In this document: piece after piece, positions 1-4,959 of the stretch
How positions within the stretch are numbered: position 1 is the first letter of the stretch
Layout: each line of letters opens with the position of its first letter
Translations under genes and position numbers: made by a program
NCBI GenBank assembly: GCA_024400715.1
Contig: JAKSMH010000013.1
Location: 1-10,492, forward strand
Length of the DNA: 10,492 nucleotides
Origin: Bacteroidales bacterium
Lineage (GTDB): Bacteria > Bacteroidota > Bacteroidia > Bacteroidales > WCHB1-69
Direction of reading: 5' to 3'
Notes under the pieces: model-generated
What the model saw: only the letters and a program-made list of their open reading frames with translations
Database searches by the model: none
Told to the model about the DNA's origin: nothing

Positions 1-335
1 CCAAATGATTACATTAAAAAAATGAAGAAACGTGACCCTTCCCTTGCAGAAGGGTGGGGACAAATTGTCACCCCCCCCTTTCTGTGCAAACCCAAGGAGG
101 CAAACAAAGGGTCAATTGCGCTTCTCAACAGGGGCTTTTCCGCCTCATCCAATCCATTCCGTCTCCAAAAGCCGAACCGTTCAAAATCTGGATGGCGCAG
201 GTTGCCTCGCAACGTATCGACCAGTTGCAGGATCCGGAATTGAATATAAATCAAGCTATTGCCGATTATAAAAGATTGGGCTACAGTGACAAATGGATAA
301 ACAACCGCAATTTCTTGTATGGCATTTCTGAATAA
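1..335 (+). pseudogene. BRO-N / DinD-like antirepressor-type protein, frameshifted remnant
   Basis: Remnant of a BRO-N-domain protein (phage-antirepressor or DinD-like family; putative DNA-binding regulators often carried by phages and defence loci). The first frame, open from the window edge, reads PNDYIKKMKKRDPSLAEGWG, a typical BRO-N stretch. After the run of eight C at 71-78 the family signature continues in another frame: LSVQTQGGKQRVNCA, then GLFRLIQSIPSPKAEPFK, a peptide I recognise as highly characteristic of the family, then a helical segment ending near SDKWINNR. One extra C in the tract would restore a continuous frame, so the break is a single-base homopolymer shift. After NNR the similarity stops and TAA follows at 333-335, so the C-terminal half seems to be missing. 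The 5' end lies outside the window. Family recognition is from memory of the conserved peptide. Pseudogene status is firm unless the C tract is a sequencing error, and even then the protein is C-terminally truncated. Confidence 0.75.
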
Positions 336-360
336 TAATTGAGCAAATACGAATGTGATT

Positions 361-677
361 ATGGCAAACGACTTTGGCATATTGGTGGGACAAATTGAGT
401 CTGCAAATCAGGTTTTGCAGAACAACGCCCGTGTGGTAATCAATCGGCACGTAACCGCCAAGGCGTGGCTTACGGGCTACTACATTGTGGAGTACGAACA
501 GCACGGAGTGAAGTTGCCACATTGCAAAATGACATCAAATCGCCTTTTACTTTTGAATTCCTCGGACTTTCCGCTAAAAATGTAGTGGAAGAAAGCGATT
601 TGGAGTCGGCAATTCTCAACCATTTACAAGATTTTATTCTGGAACTTGGAATGGGATTATGGACAACGATATTGTAA
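361..677 (+). pseudogene. YhcG (DUF1016) family nuclease-like protein, internally deleted remnant
   Basis: Two pieces of one family are joined in different frames. From ATG 361, the product MANDFGILVGQIE..NARVVINRHVTAKAWLTGYYIVEYEQHG matches the N-terminal DUF1016 domain of YhcG-type proteins. From about 510, one frame over, comes EVATLQNDIKSPFTFEFLGL followed by ESDLESAILNHLQDFILELG, which matches the start of the family's C-terminal PD-(D/E)XK nuclease domain. A full protein is roughly 330-380 residues, so a large part of the middle is gone. The catalytic end is gone too, because the fragment runs directly into the start of the next gene (ATG 659). The second frame stops at 675-677. It cannot make an active nuclease. 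YhcG genes commonly accompany type I restriction-modification operons in Bacteroidota, which fits the BRO-N and RhuM remnants on either side. A GTG at 355 is an alternative start. Confidence 0.72.
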
Positions 678-962
678 TTTATCAATCTGTGGATGGTCAA
701 ACCAAGATCGACGTGAGATTTGAGAATGAAATCGTTTGGCTCACGCAGCAACAGATGGCCGAACTCTTTCATACTTCAAGAACTAATGTGGTGGAACATA
801 TCCAACATATTTATGAAGAAGGTGAACTGGAGCAAAGTTCAACCTGTCGGAATTTCCGACAAGTTCGTCAGGAAGTATCACCAACAGACACTATCTCCTG
901 TTGAAAAAGCATATTTGGGAACCATTAAACAACTGGCTGAAAAAAATTCTGGCAAAATATAA
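659..962 (+). pseudogene. RhuM family protein, internally deleted and frameshifted remnant
   Basis: From ATG 659 the reading frame gives MDNDIVIYQSVDGQTKIDVR, then VWLTQQQMAELFHTSRTNVV and EHIQHIYEEGELEQSSTCR, ending in NFRQVRQE. This is the N-terminal, winged-helix-like part of RhuM ('virulence protein RhuM') proteins, normally about 330 residues. At 852-875 the same bases read in the next frame as ISDKFVRK, leading into YHQQTLSPVEKAYLGTIKQL and a stop at 960-962. That resembles the C-terminal end of the same family. The gene therefore seems to have lost about two thirds of its length in a deletion that also changed frame. The 5' end of this gene overlaps the decayed YhcG remnant. RhuM was first named in Salmonella and its biochemical role is not settled; in Bacteroidota it is a frequent passenger of restriction-modification loci. 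I am confident of the N-terminal assignment and less so of the C-terminal piece. Confidence 0.75.
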
Positions 963-987
963 CCGCTAAGACCCTCCTTTTTGAAGA

Positions 988-1407
988 ATGTTATTAAAGC
1001 AGAAACGAATTTCCTACCTTCTCTTCACCCTCACTTTTCTCTGGCAGTTGCCCCAGAACTTAGTGGCCATCGCGGTGCTGCTGTGCTCGAAGAATGTCCG
1101 CAAGATTGACTTCCGGCACGGGTGCTTCGTGCTGTCTGCAAACATGCCTAAGGACGCGGGCGGCGTGTCACTCGGCAACTTCGCCTTCGTGTGCCCGCAA
1201 CTCGCTCACGACGAACATACCATTCGCCACGAGGCCGACGGCCATACTGTCGATTCCCTCATCTTCGGACCGCTATACCTGCTCGCCATCGGCCTGCCCT
1301 CCGTACTTCACCTTATTTGGTTTAACCGCAAACAACCCGCCGGCAAGTCTTACTACGACTTCTACACCGAACGCTGGGCCAATAGGCATGCAGGACTCGA
1401 GAAGTGA
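988..1407 (+). CDS. Small membrane protein of unknown function with HExxxH and GPLYLL..GLPS motifs
   Basis: This 139-residue protein has a hydrophobic N-terminal segment (about residues 10-33, including WQLPQNL), a central soluble stretch, a second hydrophobic segment in GPLYLLAIGLPS (94-105, extending to about 111), and a C-terminal YYDFYTERWANR (122-133). I recognise this order of motifs (WQLPQN, SLGN, HE..H, GPLYL..GLPS, FYTE.WA) from small uncharacterised bacterial membrane proteins, for which I know no function. In relatives as I recall them the histidine motif reads HEYGH, a zincin-like HExxH. Here it is H81-E82-A-D-G-H86, one residue longer. The coding sequence is clearly richer in G+C than the remnants before it. 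It begins 25 bases after the RhuM remnant; no promoter was found. The reading frame is intact, so it may be expressed, but a metal-dependent activity is only a guess. Confidence 0.7.
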   Translation: MLLKQKRISYLLFTLTFLWQLPQNLVAIAVLLCSKNVRKIDFRHGCFVLSANMPKDAGGVSLGNFAFVCPQLAHDEHTIRHEADGHTVDSLIFGPLYLLAIGLPSVLHLIWFNRKQPAGKSYYDFYTERWANRHAGLEK

Positions 1408-1440
1408 GAGGTGGGACAAGTTTTAGATTTCAAGTTTCAA

Positions 1441-1486
1441 GTGCGGGAGACACCACAAAGTCAATGCCAATGGTCAATGTCAGAAT
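1441..1486 (+). repeat. Direct repeat copy A, 3' side of the DUF6150-type gene
   Basis: Bases 1441-1465 match 1855-1879 at 23 of 25 positions (differences at the 4th and 12th base), in the same orientation. In both copies the block continues into GTCAATG-like units (TCAATG, CCAATGGTCAATGTCA here). A further similarity (GTTTTA-ATTT) lies upstream in both copies. The stop codon of the minus-strand DUF6150-type gene (1480-1482) falls inside this block. Confidence 0.75.
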
Positions 1487-1818
1487 AACAGGTGCATTTT
1501 CTCTTTCTTCTTCCAGCCGGCTTCGGAGCGATATTCTGTGAAGTAAATTTTGATGTCGGCTTCGCTGCGATAGTCGGTGAAGTAGATCTTCTTCTGCGCT
1601 TCGGAGCGGTATTCCGTAAAAAACCAGAATCCTTTGTTGCCTTCTGCTTCTGAACGGTATTTGCACTTGTATACTATTAGGTCGGCCTCGCTGCGGTATT
1701 GCGTGACATAGACCTTGACGTCCGCCTCGCTACGGTAGGAAGTGGAATAAACGCGCTGCGCCGACACCGCCGACACGATGCAAGTGAATATCAGGATATA
1801 CGAAAAAATGGTCTTCAT
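1480..1818 (-). CDS. Secreted repeat protein of the DUF6150 type
   Basis: A short exported protein of 112 residues (114 if the ATG at 1824 is used; the ATG at 1818 gives the more typical signal peptide MKTIFSYILIF). A hydrophobic segment followed by VSAVSAQ suggests cleavage before the Q-R. The mature part consists almost entirely of a YRSEA repeat occurring six times. Counted from 1824, the repeats start at residues 30, 43, 56, 72, 85 and 98, so two triplets with a strict 13-residue period are separated by a 16-residue step containing GNKGFWFF. Between repeats lie alternating V/I/Y/F positions, consistent with short beta strands, and the end is GWKKKEKMHLLF. I recognise this architecture as DUF6150, a Bacteroidota family of unknown function. 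It is likely periplasmic or surface-associated. Both ends are bordered by copies of a direct repeat. Confidence 0.78.
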   Translation of the reverse strand: MKTIFSYILIFTCIVSAVSAQRVYSTSYRSEADVKVYVTQYRSEADLIVYKCKYRSEAEGNKGFWFFTEYRSEAQKKIYFTDYRSEADIKIYFTEYRSEAGWKKKEKMHLLF

Positions 1819-1854
1819 GTTCATGGGTTTTAAATTTTATGGTTTAAGTGAGAA

Positions 1855-1918
1855 GTGGGGGAGACTCCACAAAGTCAATAGTCAATGTCAAAGTCAATGG
1901 TCAAAGTCAATGTCAAAG
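1855..1918 (+). repeat. Direct repeat copy B followed by GTCAAW simple tandem repeat
   Basis: Bases 1855-1879 are the second copy of the direct repeat at 1441-1465 (23 of 25 identical). From 1874 to 1918 the sequence is almost purely GTCAAT/GTCAAA hexamers: seven copies, some separated by one or two extra bases. The array fills the gap between the 3' end of the metallo-hydrolase gene and the 5' end of the DUF6150-type gene, so it lies in a possible regulatory position. No spacers of equal length are present, so it is not a CRISPR array. Confidence 0.8.
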
Positions 1919-1925
1919 CCCCCGG

Positions 1926-2774
1926 CTACTTCGTTGGGAAGTCTTCCATTACTCCGGAGGACGGCAGGTGCATGCCGGCAACGACGAGGTGGTTGTCTTT
2001 TATATATTGGTAGTACTCTTGGCGCGTCTTGACGGACATTTTCTGGTCTTGGTCGTACTTGGCGCTGAACTCCGGATGGGGCAGCTGCAGCGCGGCGGCG
2101 TGCAAAAGGTCGCCGATAATCAGCACGCTGCCAACCTGGTACAACGTGTGCCCAGGCGTATGACCCGGTGCAGCCTTCGTGACGATGTCGCCCAAGATGG
2201 TCTCGCCCCCGTGGAATGTCTGCACTCGCCCCTCGTAGGCGGCTAACATCTTCTGGACGCCCTTGTCCGTCTTCCACGCCTTCACCTCCTCGGCAGAACA
2301 ATAGACCGTCGCTTTGGGGAAACTGGCCTCCCCGTTGGTCAGCATGCCGCCGATGTGGTCGCCGTGAAAGTGCGTGATGCAAACAGCGCTGATGTCACTG
2401 CTCTGGATGTTTAAGGCCTGGAGCAAACGCATCATTTCGCCGCCTTTTTCTACGCCCAAACCAGCATCAAAAAGGATGTATTGGCCGTTGTGCTTGACAA
2501 GGAACACGTTGATGCCGGCATCGGCTTCGCCGTTGGGCATTAGTTCTTTGACAATTTTGGCGTCTGCGTCTGGGAAAAGTGCTGCCGGCATAGTGTTGAC
2601 TTTGTCTTTCAGCGTCCAAAGTTCCACGCCGTCAAAGTTAAACTGGTAAATGCAGTCATAACTCGTGTCCTGCGTTTTTTGCGGTTCGGCGACAACGAGT
2701 TCGCTTTTGAGTTTGTTGTGGCAGCCCGAGAAGATAATGGCTGCCGCGATGATTAACATATAGGGACGTTTCAT
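1926..2774 (-). CDS. Metallo-beta-lactamase-fold hydrolase, predicted lipoprotein
   Basis: A 282-residue protein from ATG 2774. This start is preferred to the ATG at 2798 because it directly gives the lipoprotein signal MKRPYMLIIAAAIIFSGC, and because a -7 promoter element covers 2796-2803. Cys18 in FSGC would be lipid-modified, placing the protein in the periplasm on a membrane. The metallo-beta-lactamase ligands are all visible: THFHGDH (H135, H137, D139, H140), H209 in PGHTPGH, D222 in GDLLH, and H269 in GMHLPSSG. These are the dinuclear zinc site of the lactonase/glyoxalase-II branch of the fold. The substrate is not evident; the C-terminal GMHLP and the overall size resemble AHL-lactonase-like and general 'MBL fold metallo-hydrolase' proteins more than true beta-lactamases. 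The coding sequence is G+C-rich compared with the genes to its right. Confidence 0.88.
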   Translation of the reverse strand: MKRPYMLIIAAAIIFSGCHNKLKSELVVAEPQKTQDTSYDCIYQFNFDGVELWTLKDKVNTMPAALFPDADAKIVKELMPNGEADAGINVFLVKHNGQYILFDAGLGVEKGGEMMRLLQALNIQSSDISAVCITHFHGDHIGGMLTNGEASFPKATVYCSAEEVKAWKTDKGVQKMLAAYEGRVQTFHGGETILGDIVTKAAPGHTPGHTLYQVGSVLIIGDLLHAAALQLPHPEFSAKYDQDQKMSVKTRQEYYQYIKDNHLVVAGMHLPSSGVMEDFPTK

Positions 2775-2795
2775 TTTTGTGTGGTTTTGTGACGG

Positions 2796-2803
2796 CAAAC
2801 TTA
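2796..2803 (-). promoter_or_regulatory. Bacteroidota -7 promoter element for the metallo-hydrolase gene
   Basis: The minus strand reads TAAGTTTG, a match to the TAnnTTTG -7 element. It lies 22 bases upstream of the chosen start codon (2774), implying a short leader. I found no good -33 TTG partner at the expected distance. Confidence 0.45.
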
Positions 2804-2825
2804 TATTTTTTTGCTGTCTTTTGGA

Positions 2826-3077
2826 TTATTGGTTTTGCTCGATCCAAGATTTAATGTCTTGAATACGCTGCTGATATTTAGCTATTTGTGATTCGATAAA
2901 ATCTTCACTGTATTTCGTGTCGCAGAATCGATTGCCACGGGCGACAAAGGACGGGTCGTCCAAGTCATCAAAGATGTCCAAATAGTTCTGTAAGTAATCG
3001 ATGTTTGTAGCTAACAATTCGGTCAGTTGTTCAGGCTCTGCTGTGACGGTGGTTCCGTCGGAATATTTATATATCAT
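2826..3077 (-). CDS. Hypothetical protein, 83 residues, acidic
   Basis: I do not recognise this protein. It starts MIYKYSDGTTVTAEPEQLTE, continues with an acidic segment DIFDDLDDPS, and ends with a predicted amphipathic helix (SQIAKYQQRIQDIKSWIEQN). It has no signal peptide or membrane segment and no cysteine-rich motif, so it should be a small soluble cytoplasmic protein. It begins 23 bases after the stop of the WYL-domain regulator on the same strand, so the two are probably co-transcribed. The acidic character and the helical C-terminus would suit a binding partner or an immunity/antitoxin-type protein, but this is a guess from composition only. Start ATG 3077 is the first in frame. Confidence 0.55.
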   Translation of the reverse strand: MIYKYSDGTTVTAEPEQLTELLATNIDYLQNYLDIFDDLDDPSFVARGNRFCDTKYSEDFIESQIAKYQQRIQDIKSWIEQNQ

Positions 3078-3100
3078 AGTGTAAATGGCATTGATTTTCT

Positions 3101-4015
3101 TTATGAATTAAAACGATCGGATAGGGTGGTGACCTTCATCTTGACATAATTGATGAGTTCTTGACTCTCAATGATTTCAATGTCATCGGCTAACCCCAAG
3201 ATGAAACGGGTGACCGCTTTGAAACCGCACACTTTTGTCTCCAGAAGCCAACGGTTTTCACTGATTTTGGAAAGATATTTTACAGAAAGTGGATATTCTT
3301 CCATGAGTAAGTTGGCGGCCCGCACGCTCATCTTCAACTTGATGTCGCTGGCTTTGGGACCGCTCATGCGGAAGATGTCCAGGAATCCGCTTTCATGTTT
3401 GTCTTCATGTTTCCATGACTTCAAGGTGATCTCAACATCGCCGATGCGCGAAACTTTGAATAACTTGATGCGATTGCTATCCAACTCATAGCACCATATT
3501 TGGATGAAATTCGGTGTGAAGGCAAACGGCTCTACTAGGCGGTCGCTTAGCGAGTTGCTGTGCGCTGACTGGTAATTGCGCAATTTGACAACCTTCTTTT
3601 GTTCAATGGCTTCAAGCAGGTTGTGTACATTGTTGTTGTTCTCCTTTTTAAGCACGACGTCAGCGACAGCCTTGGTCTTGTAAATTGAATAGAGTTTCTC
3701 TTTGAGGTTCTGTTTGATGATATTGGTCTCGCTGATACTCTCAATGGCAGCTTTCAGCACATAGGCCTCTTCTTCCGAAAAGTAAACCAAATCCTGAATG
3801 CCCATGAATTTCTCGGGCATTGAGGTCAATTTGTATATGCCGTGCTCTTCATCTTTGTTTATCATCAATCCGATACTTCGCAAAGTGTCAATGTAGCGAT
3901 AGAAGGTCCTTTCCGAGATGTCGAATTCTTCGCAAATATTTGCAACGGTCTTGTAGTGGTTGTGAGCGAGTGTCATGACTAATCGCAGCACACGTTCGAT
4001 TTTCGGCTGATCCAT
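3101..4015 (-). CDS. WYL-domain helix-turn-helix transcriptional regulator
   Basis: A 304-residue protein with the three-part layout of WYL regulators. Residues 1-62 form a winged helix-turn-helix (LAHNHYKTVANICEEFDISE, then RTFYRYIDTLRSIGLMI). After a helical linker comes the WYL domain at about 135-195 (VKLRNY, then the core IQIWCYELDSNRIKLFKVSR), and after that a C-terminal WCX-like extension (about 222-298, with KYLSKISENRWLLETKVCGF). The name-giving W-Y-L triad is altered to W174-C-Y here, while R182 and R190 of the ligand-binding surface remain. Such proteins bind a nucleic-acid or nucleotide signal through the WYL domain and often repress defence genes (for example the CapW and BrxR types). 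A -7 promoter element (4036-4043) and a palindrome (4053-4069) lie just upstream, so autoregulation is plausible. The divergent neighbour at 4154 may share control. Confidence 0.85.
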   Translation of the reverse strand: MDQPKIERVLRLVMTLAHNHYKTVANICEEFDISERTFYRYIDTLRSIGLMINKDEEHGIYKLTSMPEKFMGIQDLVYFSEEEAYVLKAAIESISETNIIKQNLKEKLYSIYKTKAVADVVLKKENNNNVHNLLEAIEQKKVVKLRNYQSAHSNSLSDRLVEPFAFTPNFIQIWCYELDSNRIKLFKVSRIGDVEITLKSWKHEDKHESGFLDIFRMSGPKASDIKLKMSVRAANLLMEEYPLSVKYLSKISENRWLLETKVCGFKAVTRFILGLADDIEIIESQELINYVKMKVTTLSDRFNS

Positions 4016-4035
4016 GTCGTTTGTGTTTTAGAGCG

Positions 4036-4043
4036 CAAATTTA
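4036..4043 (-). promoter_or_regulatory. -7 promoter element for the WYL regulator
   Basis: Minus-strand TAAATTTG fits TAnnTTTG exactly, 21 bases upstream of the start codon at 4015. The -33 partner is not at canonical spacing; the palindrome at 4053-4069 occupies the region between -7 and -33. Confidence 0.5.
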
Positions 4044-4052
4044 CAAACTTTA

Positions 4053-4069
4053 CTGACAAGTTGTGTCAG
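4053..4069. promoter_or_regulatory. Palindrome, candidate operator between divergent genes
   Basis: CTGACA-AGTTG-TGTCAG: perfect six-base arms with a five-base spacer. It sits about ten bases upstream of the WYL gene's -7 element and 85 bases upstream of the divergent gene at 4154. Both position and symmetry suit a dimeric repressor. That the WYL regulator is the binder is inferred from proximity only. Confidence 0.5.
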
Positions 4070-4153
4070 CAAAATTATTTTTTTAAGCGTCAAATGTTGG
4101 CACTCAACTGTTGTTTTTTTGCATCATGAAATTAACACAAAACAAATATAGTT

Positions 4154-4576
4154 ATGAGATTGATTAAAGACAAAAACGGAAACACCACAAGTATTGATGT
4201 GACAAGAACAGAATTGGAATCCATGTCTGATGGCCACTTGATTGAATTTTGCAATGAAAATATGGAATTGCTGCGATTAGATGTAGTGGATTATCTGAGT
4301 GGCCGTCTTTCCTATATCTTCCATAAATGTAATTCGGCAGTATCTAAATTCATTAAGAAAAACATTTCCTCTTTGCCATTGCTGATGCTCAAAATTCAAG
4401 ATAAGAAATCGGGTTTGACAAATGTGGATTTTGACAGCGACGATATCAGCTATATGACGATTGCGCTTTCAGAAATGATTATGATTCATAACGCCAAACG
4501 CCGTATTTACAATGGCGAGGAGGCGGAATTGCTGAAATACAATTTGCAAAAAGCCGTTGAAGATATTGACTTGTAG
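4154..4576 (+). CDS. Hypothetical protein, 140 residues, divergent from the WYL regulator
   Basis: I do not recognise this protein. It is soluble and mostly helical by appearance, with no signal peptide or membrane segment. The N-terminus reads MRLIKDKNGNTTSIDVTRTE and is followed by helix-rich sequence (ELESMSDGHLIEFCNENMEL, a central RLSYIFHKCNSAVSKFIKK) and an acidic C-terminal helix ending LQKAVEDIDL. It lies head-to-head with the WYL regulator across a 138-base AT-rich gap that contains a palindrome, so it is the natural candidate target of that regulator. No clear TAnnTTTG element was found before it. Downstream is a weak hairpin (stem TGGCT/AGCCA at 4583-4595) and a short T run at 4601-4605, which might end the transcript. 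Coding status rests on length, normal amino-acid composition and the divergent promoter arrangement. Confidence 0.65.
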   Translation: MRLIKDKNGNTTSIDVTRTELESMSDGHLIEFCNENMELLRLDVVDYLSGRLSYIFHKCNSAVSKFIKKNISSLPLLMLKIQDKKSGLTNVDFDSDDISYMTIALSEMIMIHNAKRRIYNGEEAELLKYNLQKAVEDIDL

Positions 4577-4745
4577 CATTGTTGGCTGTTAGCCATTAGC
4601 TTTTTGGAGTCACCCCACAAGAAACCTGTTTCGACGTAGCAGGCGAATACAAAGCATAACGAGTTTTGCTTTGCTAAATCGCAAAGAGAATATGAACGAA
4701 GTGAATAAATGTGAAACTACCGGCTGTTACCTGTGGGTGTAAATG
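4577..4745. other. Intergenic stretch with short repeats and alternative hairpins
   Basis: No gene is evident. The stretch begins with heptamer-like units (GCTGTTA, GCCATTA) that form a small hairpin at 4583-4595, followed by GGAGTCACCCCACAAG at 4606-4621, a degenerate relative of the direct repeat at 1441 and 1855. Two mutually exclusive hairpins follow: AAAGCA/TGCTTT at 4651-4672 and CTTTGC/GCAAAG at 4669-4686. Imperfect inverted CCCACA/TGTGGG sequences (4614-4619 and 4732-4737) bound most of the stretch. Confidence 0.4.
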
Positions 4746-4777
4746 AAAAAAAGCACTTGCTAATGCAAGTGCTTTTT
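4746..4777 (-). terminator. Rho-independent terminator after tRNA-Val
   Basis: AGCACTTGC-TAAT-GCAAGTGCT is a perfect hairpin. An A run on one side and a T run on the other could make it work in both directions. It begins two bases past the encoded CCA end of the tRNA on the minus strand. Confidence 0.85.
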
Positions 4778-4778
4778 G

Positions 4779-4856
4779 TGGTGGGAACTACTAGATTCGA
4801 ACTAGTGACCCTCTGCTTGTAAGGCAGATGCTCTAAACCAACTGAGCTAAGCTCCC
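4779..4856 (-). tRNA. tRNA-Val (anticodon UAC)
   Basis: The minus strand folds into a complete cloverleaf of 78 bases including an encoded CCA. The acceptor stem is GGGAGCT/AGTTCCC with one G-U pair. The D arm is GCTC/GAGC with AGTTGGTTTA as loop, the anticodon stem TCTGC/GCAGA with loop CTTACAA (anticodon TAC, reading GUA and related Val codons), and the T arm ACTAG-TTCGAAT-CTAGT. The discriminator base is A, as expected for Val. It has its own promoter and terminator. It also sits where housekeeping genes (to the right) meet accessory genes (to the left), with its 3' end facing the accessory side. Confidence 0.95.
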
Positions 4857-4878
4857 TTTGTCGTTGTGTTGACGGGTG

Positions 4879-4908
4879 CAAAAATAGTATTTTTTGAATA
4901 TCGCGCAA
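4879..4908 (-). promoter_or_regulatory. Full Bacteroidota promoter for tRNA-Val
   Basis: On the minus strand, TTG (4906-4908), a 19-base spacer and TATTTTTG (4879-4886) match the -33/-7 consensus recognised by the Bacteroidota primary sigma factor. The tRNA starts 22 bases downstream of the -7 element. This is the best promoter match in the window. Confidence 0.75.
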
Positions 4909-4959
4909 CACTTTTGTTGAAAAAAATTTTTTGTTTTTTATTGATTGAAAACAAGAGTG

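Noticed and set aside
1873..1918. GTCAAT/GTCAAA array as a CRISPR array
   Set aside because: The units are six bases long with zero to two bases between them; there are no unique spacers of even length and no cas genes.
1894..2382. 162-residue minus-strand frame, and plus-strand frames over 1848-2649
   Set aside because: They overlap the metallo-hydrolase gene, whose zinc-ligand motifs are complete; the alternatives have skewed, arginine- and proline-rich compositions typical of shadow frames in G+C-rich DNA.
2775..2798. Upstream start (ATG 2798) for the metallo-hydrolase
   Set aside because: It would put eight extra polar residues in front of a well-formed lipoprotein signal peptide and overlaps the -7 element.
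4717..4911. 64-residue minus-strand reading frame
   Set aside because: It covers the tRNA-Val gene, its terminator and its promoter, so it is a chance frame.
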